Positions 17,016 through 25,361 of a stretch of DNA of 59,741 nt are shown in pieces. Position 1 is the stretch's first letter; each line of letters starts with the position of its first letter. The translations under genes and the position numbers were made by a program. The DNA is from Comamonadaceae bacterium. GTDB lineage: Bacteria > Pseudomonadota > Gammaproteobacteria > Burkholderiales > Burkholderiaceae_C. The notes beneath the pieces were generated by a model. That model was not told the DNA's origin, searched no databases, and worked only from the letters and a program-made list of their open reading frames with translations. The stretch is taken from NCBI GenBank assembly GCA_027486555.1, contig JAIXOX010000053.1, forward strand, positions 1 to 59,741. Direction: 5' to 3'.

Positions 17016-18374
17016 TCAAATCGGTCCCTGAAAAACCAGTTTCCATTGATCGGCCTCTTTTTGCCAATAAGTTCGCAAGTACTGGGCAGGCACCGAAGCT
17101 TTGTGATTGGGGTCTTTCAGGGTCACGACCATGGTTTGAGTCGGGTCTTTCATTTCCAGGACGGAGATCAATTCCAGTGGTTTGCTGACACGGTGACCCA
17201 AGGTGGTTTGCGCCAGTCTTGGCCACCATTGGTTCAAACCCATGTCATCGCGCTCAAAGCGTTCGCTGTAGTGAAGTTTCAAAGCGTCGGCATCGGTGCC
17301 ATTGCGTGCAGCCAACCAGGCATCCAGGCTGGGTTTGAATGCATTAAAAGCCTCGGCAGACTCAACAGGGGTGACCCAGTCAATTTTTTCGGAAATGATC
17401 ACGGGTGTCATGCGCATACCCGGCAAGTTGAGCAACTGGGTCATTTCCGGGTTGGACAAAACGATGCAGCCATCGGTGGATTCTGGTGCACGCGCATATT
17501 GGGCACTCGGTGTGCCATGCAGCCAAATCCCGGAACCTGTTTTTTTGTTCATCGAGTCCAGCGCATTGGGGTAATTCAAGGTGAGAGCGCCGATGCCAAA
17601 CAAATCGGGCAAGCTTTCGCCGGGTAGTTTTTTTTGAACAAAATAAATCCCGGTAGGCGTTTTGCCATCACCTTCCAGTCGTTTTCCAATTCCATTGAGA
17701 CCGACAGAGATATACGACTCTCGAACCAGTTTGAGTTGAACGGGCCCATGCCCTGAGCTTTGATTTTCAAACCAGTAAAGGCGTGACTGAGAGGCATCGA
17801 CTGCGGCCACATAAGCTTGTTGCGGGCTCAAATTCAGCAGCGCTGAGGGAACACGGCCTTGCAAGCTGTTGGCATTGGGGCGATTGATTCGCCGTTTGGA
17901 CTCCAAAATCAACTCGTTCAAACGACGGGTCAACGATGGCTTGTCTTGATCCTCGACTTCGGGCAGCGCAACAGGGGCGTTTGAGCTGATGTTGAGCAAG
18001 TCGGCATACAGCAACTGCCCCAGCTGAAAGGTTGGAAATTGCCGCGTCAGAAAGCCGGCCAGTGCCAAGGCTTTGGTGCGTTCACCATCGCCCAAGGCTG
18101 CATAGATTTGCCTGACCAGATGCTCCGGATCAAGCGAGGTGGCAACGACTTGTTCATCATGGCGTTCAAATTCCAAGCGAAAAGGCATCGCTTGATCCGA
18201 GTTCAATTCCAGCGTTTGAACTCGAACGGTTTCCATCGATGGGGCCGAAAAAAACCAAGCACACAAAGCAAGCAAGGTCAGGCCCAATGCGAACCACACC
18301 CAAAGTCGACTCAGGTGGTTTTTTGTTTGGGCGTGATTCGGTGCATCAAAGGGGGTGGCTTCTTTGAAGTTCAA
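17016..18374 (-). CDS. L,D-transpeptidase (YkuD domain) with C-terminal NTF2-like domain
   Basis: 452 residues. A membrane anchor lies at about 24-43. The YkuD catalytic domain (about 185-325) carries the active-site pattern WLHGTP...STDGCIVLSN, with His286 and nucleophile Cys303. These periplasmic enzymes make 3-3 cross-links or attach lipoproteins in peptidoglycan; some cleave instead. The last about 115 residues look like an NTF2/SnoaL-type domain (FKPSLDAWLAARNGTDADAL, then QYLRTYWQKEADQWKLVFQG). From memory, databases name a similar architecture the Cds6-type L,D-transpeptidase family. The start ATG overlaps the upstream TPR gene stop by four bases. Confidence 0.9.
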   Translation of the reverse strand: MNFKEATPFDAPNHAQTKNHLSRLWVWFALGLTLLALCAWFFSAPSMETVRVQTLELNSDQAMPFRLEFERHDEQVVATSLDPEHLVRQIYAALGDGERTKALALAGFLTRQFPTFQLGQLLYADLLNISSNAPVALPEVEDQDKPSLTRRLNELILESKRRINRPNANSLQGRVPSALLNLSPQQAYVAAVDASQSRLYWFENQSSGHGPVQLKLVRESYISVGLNGIGKRLEGDGKTPTGIYFVQKKLPGESLPDLFGIGALTLNYPNALDSMNKKTGSGIWLHGTPSAQYARAPESTDGCIVLSNPEMTQLLNLPGMRMTPVIISEKIDWVTPVESAEAFNAFKPSLDAWLAARNGTDADALKLHYSERFERDDMGLNQWWPRLAQTTLGHRVSKPLELISVLEMKDPTQTMVVTLKDPNHKASVPAQYLRTYWQKEADQWKLVFQGPI

Positions 18375-19573
18375 TTCACAGTCTCGCGCACGATGAGCCA
18401 GCGTTGCCCCTGCTTTTGCATTTCCAGGGTTTTACGGCTGTTGCCCTTGAAATTGTCCGATTCGTAAATCTGCTGAAAGCGGACGGTGGCCTTTGGGCCT
18501 TGGAGGGTGATCTGCACTTGGCTGACCTCTACCAAGATGGACTTTTTGGAAACGATGCGAAGGCGACGTTCACTTTCCCATTTGGCACGCGACATTTTTT
18601 CGGCGGGCACAAAATCGGCGGCGTAAGCTGACAGATAAGCCGGCATGTCTTTTTGACTCCAGGCTTTTGCCCAAACCGCAAGCGCACTTTGAATGGCCGC
18701 TTCTTCAACTTTTCGGGCCGCAAGGAGGTCTGCGTTGGCTGCAGGCGCTTTGGGCTGGGCAGCTTCTGTGGCCAAGGGCTTTGCCTCGGCGGGGAGGGAT
18801 GCACTGCTAGTGACCACCGGCGGCGTCGCGGGAGACTGTGTTTTGGAGGGTGCTGGAGCTGTGGATGCAGGTGGCGTTGGCGTTGACGGTGTTGAGGGAG
18901 TCGTTGTGCCAACAGAGACCGAATTGGAAGGGGCTGGCGTGGGGGCTGCGGCCACAGTCGTCGCTGGAGGTATTTTGACCGTCACGGATGTAGACGGTGG
19001 CTGATTGCGTTTTTCAGGCCCGATGCTGCCCAGTAAAGTCAATTGAGGTGGGGTGTTTTTGACCTTGGGGTCCACTTGCAAGGCTTTGGCATAACTTTGC
19101 TTGGCCAGTTGGCTAATGACGTCAGACAGGTTGCGGTGAGCCGCTGCATAGCTGGGATGGGTCTGAAGGGCTTTTTCGAGGTAGTTGCGGGATTCTTCGA
19201 GTCGCCCTTTGGCGGCGTAAAGAACGCCGAGGTTGTTGTAAGCCTCTGACAACTCAGGGTGTGATTGGATGATGTTTTTGAAAGTGTCTATGGCTTTGTC
19301 GGTTTGACCTTGCTGGGCTTGAATCACGCCTTCCATGAAACGCATCTGGACATCTTTGGGGCTGCGTTCACGCTCTTGCTGTACGAGTTTGGCCGCCAAA
19401 TCGAGTTGTCCTGCCTGCAAGGCTTTTTTGATGGATTCTTGGGCGTTCGGCGTGGATTGGGCCACCGCCAAGCTGCACAGCGCTGCGAACACGCACAGAG
19501 TCAACCCGGAAGCCATTTGTTGGAAAAAAGACTTGGGTGCAGCTTGCCACCGCAGAGATTCAAAAAACGACAT
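18371..19573 (-). CDS. TPR-repeat exported protein with C-terminal NTF2-like domain
   Basis: 400 residues. A signal peptide ends near SLAVAQS (about 38). TPR-type helical pairs span about 45-165 (LAAKLVQQERERSPKDVQMRF, AYNNLGVLYAAKGRLEESRNYL). A long Pro/Thr/Ala-rich linker (about 185-280) follows, then an NTF2-like tail (VWAKAWSQKDMPAYLSAYAADF to EMQKQGQRWLIVRETVN). No catalytic motif is seen. It is translationally coupled to the L,D-transpeptidase, whose tail appears similar, so a scaffold or partner role in cell-wall remodelling is a reasonable guess. Upstream it diverges from the DMT transporter. Confidence 0.85.
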   Translation of the reverse strand: MSFFESLRWQAAPKSFFQQMASGLTLCVFAALCSLAVAQSTPNAQESIKKALQAGQLDLAAKLVQQERERSPKDVQMRFMEGVIQAQQGQTDKAIDTFKNIIQSHPELSEAYNNLGVLYAAKGRLEESRNYLEKALQTHPSYAAAHRNLSDVISQLAKQSYAKALQVDPKVKNTPPQLTLLGSIGPEKRNQPPSTSVTVKIPPATTVAAAPTPAPSNSVSVGTTTPSTPSTPTPPASTAPAPSKTQSPATPPVVTSSASLPAEAKPLATEAAQPKAPAANADLLAARKVEEAAIQSALAVWAKAWSQKDMPAYLSAYAADFVPAEKMSRAKWESERRLRIVSKKSILVEVSQVQITLQGPKATVRFQQIYESDNFKGNSRKTLEMQKQGQRWLIVRETVN

Positions 19574-19660
19574 GGCTTGCTATAAAGTTCGAAGTTGTTT
19601 ATTTTATCGGTTGATCGATTGGGGTTTGATGTCTCGATAAGAATTCGCATCAGATTGTGA

Positions 19661-20653
19661 ATGGATTGGGTCTTTCTTTACATGGGGTCAACGTCAATGT
19701 GCGACATCCCTTTTAAGGCCGCGTGCAAAAATAATTCTTCAGAATTGATCCGTTTGAAATCCACACCCGCTTTCCCTGTTGAATTTCATGATCCCGCTCG
19801 ATGGGGAGTCGGGATTGCTTTGGCTGTGGCGGCCATGGCCAGTCTGAGTATCAGTGACGCCACCAGCAAATGGGTCATGCTCAGCGTCACGCCCGTGATG
19901 GTGCTGTGGTTTCGCTACGCGGTGCAGGCAGTGGGCACCGCGCTGGTGCTGGCCCCGCTGCGGGGGCGTGCCATGTGGCGAACGCACAGCCTGCGCTGGC
20001 AGTTGCTGCGCGGCTTGCTCATGGTCTCTTGCAGCTTGTTGGCTTTTTACTGCCTGCAGCGCATGCCGGTCGCCGAGTTCACCGCCACCGTCATGCTCAC
20101 GCCCTTGGTGCTCACAGCCTTGGCCAGATTTGTCATGAAGGAGCAGGTCTCGCCGCTGCGCTGGCTCATGGTGGTGGGCGGGCTCATTGGGGCCATGCTG
20201 GTCATTCGCCCGGGTGGGCAGGTCGACAGCTCGGTCGGCTGGATGGCGCTCACGGTGGTGCTGACTTACGCCGTTTTCCAGGCCGTGACCAGCCACATGA
20301 CGCGCACCGAAGACCCGGCCGTCATGCAGCTCTACACCGGCTGGGTGGGCTGGGCGGTGAGCACGCTGCTGGTGCTCAACGCTTGGGTCACGCCGCAAAC
20401 GCTGCACGAATGGGCACTGCTGCTCTTGGTGGGCCTGGCCGCCACGCTGGGCCAGTACTTGCTGATCGTGGCTTTCTCCAAAGCCCCGGCCTCCGTGGTC
20501 TCGCCTTTTCTCTACACCGGGGTTGCCTTTTCCACGCTGATGGGTTGGTGGCTGTTTGACCACATCCCCGATGCACTGGCCTTTACGGGCATGGGCTTGG
20601 TGGTGTTGTGCGGCGTGGTGGCGGGCCGCATCAAGGGCGCAGCCAAGGCCTGA
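19661..20653 (+). CDS. EamA/DMT-superfamily transporter
   Basis: Up to 330 residues with ten hydrophobic segments in two five-helix halves, the normal EamA arrangement. Typical stretches are ISDATSKWVMLSVTPVMVLWFRY in the first helix pair, FYCLQRMPVAEFTATVMLTPLVLTAL in half one, and APASVVSPFLYTGVAFSTLMGWWLFDHIPD in half two. The protein sits in the inner membrane and exports or exchanges small metabolites; the substrate is unknown. The start is uncertain: ATGs at 19661, 19682 and 19697 are all possible because the first membrane helix only begins about residue 50. It converges with the RluA-type gene, 4 bases apart. Confidence 0.88.
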   Translation: MDWVFLYMGSTSMCDIPFKAACKNNSSELIRLKSTPAFPVEFHDPARWGVGIALAVAAMASLSISDATSKWVMLSVTPVMVLWFRYAVQAVGTALVLAPLRGRAMWRTHSLRWQLLRGLLMVSCSLLAFYCLQRMPVAEFTATVMLTPLVLTALARFVMKEQVSPLRWLMVVGGLIGAMLVIRPGGQVDSSVGWMALTVVLTYAVFQAVTSHMTRTEDPAVMQLYTGWVGWAVSTLLVLNAWVTPQTLHEWALLLLVGLAATLGQYLLIVAFSKAPASVVSPFLYTGVAFSTLMGWWLFDHIPDALAFTGMGLVVLCGVVAGRIKGAAKA

Positions 20654-20657
20654 TCGC

Positions 20658-21335
20658 TCAGGGCAGCGGTGAAATGAATGGTGCACTGGCCGACCACTCT
20701 AACTGGGCCTTGAACGCCAGAGCTTGTTCGGTAAAAGGGTGCACAAAGGCAATCTCTTGCGCGTGTAACAGCAAGCGTGGACTCAGCGCTTGGATGTCCG
20801 GCGGTGCGTACAACGAGTCGCCGAGCATCGGGTGGCCAATGCTTTGCAAATGGACGCGCAACTGGTGGGTGCGGCCCGTGACGGGTTCGAGCTCAATCAG
20901 GCTGGCGCTGTTGCTGGTTTGCAGGGTGCGCCAGCGGCTGCGGCTGGCTTTGCCGTCTTGGTGAATGATGTGCAGGGGGCGGCGTTCCCAATCAAGCAAA
21001 ATCGGGCCGTCGATGGTGCGCCAGCCGTCTTCGTCGGTCTCCACGGCAGATTGCGTTTGCTCTGGCTGGCCCGCGACCACCGCCACATAGCGTTTTTTGA
21101 CCTGGCGGGTTTCAAACAACTTGCTCAGGCGGCGCTGCGCTTCTATGCCTCGGGCCATGAGCAGCAGGCCCGAGGTGTCCTGGTCCAGGCGGTGCACGAC
21201 CAGGGCTTCGGGGTAGCGGTCTTGAACCCGTTTGGACAGGCAGTCCTGCTTTTCTGGGCCGCGACCGGGCACCGACAACAAGCCGCTGGGTTTTTCCAGC
21301 ACCAGCAGGTGCTCGTCTTCGTGGATCGGGATCAT
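20658..21335 (-). CDS. RluA-family pseudouridine synthase
   Basis: 225 residues, catalytic domain only, with no S4 domain. It begins MIPIHEDEHLLVLEKPSGLLSV and has the RluA-family core LVVHRLDQDTSGLLLMARG with catalytic Asp51, then ETRQVKKRYVAVV and PVTGRTHQLRVHLQSIGHPMLGD. RluA itself modifies 23S position 746 and tRNA position 32 in E. coli; the short length fits that subgroup, but specificity is inferred. A longer upstream open frame is discarded because it runs through the 46-residue gene and a terminator. The upstream small gene ends 40 bases before this start. Confidence 0.9.
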   Translation of the reverse strand: MIPIHEDEHLLVLEKPSGLLSVPGRGPEKQDCLSKRVQDRYPEALVVHRLDQDTSGLLLMARGIEAQRRLSKLFETRQVKKRYVAVVAGQPEQTQSAVETDEDGWRTIDGPILLDWERRPLHIIHQDGKASRSRWRTLQTSNSASLIELEPVTGRTHQLRVHLQSIGHPMLGDSLYAPPDIQALSPRLLLHAQEIAFVHPFTEQALAFKAQLEWSASAPFISPLP

Positions 21336-21375
21336 GCAGGGCGGGCAAGGCGAGCAGGGCGCTCGGCCATCCAAC

Positions 21376-21516
21376 TCACTTGTCTTTGACTTTGCCGCGG
21401 GGTGCCACAAAGGTGGACGGGGCCATCGGGCGGTCGGACGTGAAGGTCTTGGGGGGCGCAGTGTCCTTCTTTGGCTTCTTGGCCATTTTGTTGCTGCGTT
21501 GTTCGCCTTTGGCCAT
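21376..21516 (-). CDS. Small basic protein, 46 residues
   Basis: An open frame of 47 codons including stop. It starts MAKGEQRSNKMAKKPKKD, continues TAPPKTFTSDRPMAP and ends GKVKDK. It is very Lys-rich at the N-terminus, with no hydrophobic segment. An AAGGA ribosome site lies 6 bases before the ATG. It is followed on the same strand by the RluA-type gene and may be cotranscribed. I recall similar short KKPKK-containing proteins annotated as hypothetical in Comamonadaceae; its function is unknown. An RNA- or ribosome-binding role is only suggested by charge and neighbour. Confidence 0.65.
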   Translation of the reverse strand: MAKGEQRSNKMAKKPKKDTAPPKTFTSDRPMAPSTFVAPRGKVKDK

Positions 21517-21564
21517 GGTGTTTCCTTGGGTTGCATCCCGACTTGGGAAGGCTTGATGTTAAAG

Positions 21565-21593
21565 CACAAAGCCGCAGAATCTGCGGCTTTGTG
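21565..21593 (-). terminator. Hairpin terminator after the nitroreductase gene
   Basis: A perfect 13-bp stem, CACAAAGCCGCAG (21565-21577) / CTGCGGCTTTGTG (21581-21593), with a three-base loop. It lies 69 bases downstream of the nitroreductase stop on the minus strand and just upstream of the 46-residue gene. The T-tract is short, so it may stabilise the 3' end rather than terminate completely. Confidence 0.7.
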
Positions 21594-21661
21594 GGGGGTG
21601 ACCTGAGGTGCAGCGGGCACAGAAAATCTGCCGCCCAAAGCGCCTCTGGTTGTGGTGTGTG

Positions 21662-22300
21662 TTATTTGACTTCGGTCACAAATTGCGCGGTAGGGCGGCG
21701 CACTTTTTTCAAGTTGGCCAACCAGTCGCCCTCGGCGGCGCGGTAACCCAGGGGCACGAGGACCACGCTGCGCAGACCGCGAGCGCTCAGGCCCAAAATT
21801 TCGTCTACCGCTTTGGGGTCAAAGCCTTCCATGGGGGTGGCGTCGACTTCCTCAAAAGCCGCAGCGATCAGGGCCGCGCCCAAACCGATGTAAGCCTGGC
21901 GTGCCGCGTGCTCGTAGTTCACTTCGGGCGTGCGTGCCGGGTAGTTCTTGAGCAGGCTTTGGCGGTAGTTTTCCCAGCCTTCGTTGGTGCCGCCGCGCTG
22001 CGCGTTGGTCAGGTCAAACATCATGTTGATGCGCTCGGCCGTGTAGTTGTCCCAAGCGGCAAACACCAGCAGGTGCGAACCGTCGGTGATCTGGGCCTGG
22101 CCCCAGGCCTTGGGCTTGATCTGCTCGCGCACAGCGGGGTTGGTCACCACGATGATTTCGAAAGGCTGCAGACCGCTGGAGGTGGGGGCCAGACGTGCAG
22201 CTTCGACGATGCGATCGACCTTGTCTTGAGGCACAGACTTGGCCGGGTCCATTTTTTTGCAGGCGTAGCGCCATTCGAGTTTGTTCAGCAATTCAGACAT
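21662..22300 (-). CDS. NAD(P)H-dependent nitroreductase-family oxidoreductase
   Basis: 212 residues, the length of NfsB-type FMN flavoproteins. It shows the N-terminal LLNKLEWRYACKKMDP entry (RRS-like FMN phosphate contact replaced by RYACKK), AARLAPTSSGLQPFEIIVV (FMN-binding), and the late AEGDWLANLKKVRRP. Members reduce nitroaromatics, quinones or enones using NAD(P)H, in the cytoplasm. The K-x-A-CK-x-D form resembles the DrgA/YfkO-like group. It is followed by a long hairpin. Physiological substrate unknown. Confidence 0.88.
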   Translation of the reverse strand: MSELLNKLEWRYACKKMDPAKSVPQDKVDRIVEAARLAPTSSGLQPFEIIVVTNPAVREQIKPKAWGQAQITDGSHLLVFAAWDNYTAERINMMFDLTNAQRGGTNEGWENYRQSLLKNYPARTPEVNYEHAARQAYIGLGAALIAAAFEEVDATPMEGFDPKAVDEILGLSARGLRSVVLVPLGYRAAEGDWLANLKKVRRPTAQFVTEVK

Positions 22301-22390
22301 CAGAAGTTCACTTTGGGGTTAAAGGATGCGCGATTGTGCAGCAAGACGTGGGGCACCGGTGTTGCGTTGGCGCAAGCCAATGCCCCGGGC

Positions 22391-22921
22391 TCAGATTTGT
22401 TGCCAAGTGCCTGTGGGCAGGCCATTTATGGTGTAGGGCCCCACGGCGGTTCGGATGAGGCGCAGTGTGGGCAAGCCCACGGCGGCGGTCATGCGGCGCA
22501 CTTGGCGGTTGCGGCCCTCGCGAATCACCAATTCCAGCCAAGAGGTCGGAATGTTCTTGCGCTCGCGAATCGGCGGGTTGCGTGGCCACAGCTCAGCGGG
22601 CGGCTGCACTTCGCTGGCACGGGCGGGCAGGGTGGGGCCGTCGTTGAGCGTCACGCCTCGGCTCAGTTGGTTCAACGCTGCCTGAGTCACCATTCCCTCC
22701 ACCTGCACCAGGTAGGTCTTTTCCATCTTGAAGCGCGGGTCGGCAATCCGGGCTTGCAGCTGGCCATCGTCGGTCAGCAGCAGCAGGCCTTCGCTGTCGG
22801 CGTCCAGTCGCCCGGCTACATACACGCCGGGCAGGTCGATGTGGTCGATCAGCCCGGTCCAGCGCCCCTCTGGGGTGAACTGGCTGAGCACGCCATAGGG
22901 CTTGTTGAAGCGGATCAGCAT
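22391..22921 (-). CDS. rluE: 23S rRNA pseudouridine synthase RluE
   Basis: 176 residues. It matches RluE strongly along its length: [12 protein letters not shown], catalytic Asp40 in [30 protein letters not shown], and the near-invariant [18 protein letters not shown] and [15 protein letters not shown]. RluE makes one pseudouridine in domain V of 23S rRNA (position 2457 in E. coli). It lacks the S4 domain, as is normal for RluE. It stands upstream of the nitroreductase gene on the same strand, 90 bases apart. Confidence 0.93.
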   Translation of the reverse strand: MLIRFNKPYGVLSQFTPEGRWTGLIDHIDLPGVYVAGRLDADSEGLLLLTDDGQLQARIADPRFKMEKTYLVQVEGMVTQAALNQLSRGVTLNDGPTLPARASEVQPPAELWPRNPPIRERKNIPTSWLELVIREGRNRQVRRMTAAVGLPTLRLIRTAVGPYTINGLPTGTWQQI

Positions 22922-22978
22922 GGGCAGGCAAGTCTAGTCATTGAGGGCTGAGCGTATCAGGACGTGGGCTTGGTTTCT

Positions 22979-23004
22979 GTAGGTCGGCACCTTCAGGTCC
23001 GACA
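22979..23004. repeat. REP-like element upstream of the SRAP gene
   Basis: GTAGGTCGGCACCTTCAGGT followed by CCGAC forms a hairpin with arms GTCGG/CCGAC and ACCT/AGGT around TC, one base bulged. It is a variant of the elements at 4942 and 6212. Confidence 0.6.
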
Positions 23005-23044
23005 GGCGCTGGTCGCCCCACACCTGTCGGTTAGCATCGACCGC

Positions 23045-23773
23045 ATGAGCACCCAATACGAATGCCTGAAAAGCGCCGACCTGTACGCCGAGGCCTTTGG
23101 CATCGCCCCGCCCGATGCCCTGCTGGGCAAAGAAGTCTGGCCGCGCCAGCCGGGTTTTTTCATCCGCAAGGCGCTGGTGGCGGCAGAACAAGCCCAAGTG
23201 TCCGCCTCTGAATCCCCTGCTGAGGACCCCACTGACGCCGCACCCACACCAGCCCCCGCCAGCCCGCTGGTGATGGAATTGGCCCAAGGTCAATTCGGTT
23301 TGGTGCCCACCTGGGTCAAGTCGGCGTCTGACGCCAAACTCCGGTCCACCAAACTGGCCGTCACGCGCTATGAAACCATGAGCACCGCCTCGGCCACGCG
23401 CGAAACCTGGATCAAGGGCCAGCGCTGCATCATCCCCATGCAGGCCTTTTTGGAAGACGACTGGCGCAGCCGCAAAGCCGTGCCCACCCGCATCGCCCGC
23501 GTCGACGGCCAGCCCATGGGGGTGGCGGGTTTGTGGGAGTGCTGGACACAGGGCGAAGAAGAGATCATCAGCTTCACCCTGCTCACGGTGAACGCCAACA
23601 GCCACGCCCTGATGAACCGCTATGGCCAAAACGGCAACGAAAAACGCATGCCTGCCATCCTGAACGAAGGCGCTTACGGAGCCTGGCTCAACGCCCCCAT
23701 CGACAAAGCCCGAGAGTTCATGCGGGCCTACCCGGCCCATTTGCTGCTGGCCAACCCGGTGCAAAAACGCTGA
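23045..23773 (+). CDS. SRAP (YedK/HMCES)-like protein lacking the catalytic Cys and His
   Basis: 242 residues. SRAP landmarks are present: GLVPTW (85-90), RCIIPMQAFLE (127-137), AGLWECW (161-167), FTLLTVNANSHALM and RMPAIL (201-206). Active family members begin MCGR, with Cys2 forming a covalent thiazolidine at abasic sites in single-stranded DNA. Here the start is MSTQYECLKS, with no Cys2 and only Cys7. Aligning by eye, the catalytic Asn is Val106 and the His before RMP is Glu199; the Glu (Glu137) remains. A low-complexity Ala/Pro/Glu insert lies at about 47-74. It may be a non-covalent DNA-binding relative. No LexA-type box was recognised upstream. Confidence 0.8.
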   Translation: MSTQYECLKSADLYAEAFGIAPPDALLGKEVWPRQPGFFIRKALVAAEQAQVSASESPAEDPTDAAPTPAPASPLVMELAQGQFGLVPTWVKSASDAKLRSTKLAVTRYETMSTASATRETWIKGQRCIIPMQAFLEDDWRSRKAVPTRIARVDGQPMGVAGLWECWTQGEEEIISFTLLTVNANSHALMNRYGQNGNEKRMPAILNEGAYGAWLNAPIDKAREFMRAYPAHLLLANPVQKR

Positions 23774-23789
23774 TAAGGTTGTCTTTGTT

Positions 23790-23857
23790 GGAGCCCACCC
23801 TGTGGGCGAAGGTTTTTGGGGCGTGTTCCACGCCCATCGCCCACAGGGGTGGGCTCC
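23790..23857. repeat. Inverted repeat between SRAP-like gene and argH
   Basis: GGAGCCCACCCTGTGGGCGA (23790-23809) is matched by TCGCCCACAGGGGTGGGCTC and a final C (23837-23857), with one extra base on the right. Each arm also contains its own small palindrome. It lies between two convergent genes, so it may serve as a bidirectional terminator or be a dispersed palindromic element. Confidence 0.7.
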
Positions 23858-23864
23858 TGCCCAA

Positions 23865-25313
<1,449 letters not shown>

Positions 25314-25361
25314 AGACCATGGATTTTATCGGGCAGCCAGCGACCCAACGGAAACCGGTGG

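Noticed and set aside
21608..22951. Plus-strand ORF of 447 codons
   Set aside because: Antisense shadow of the nitroreductase and rluE genes.
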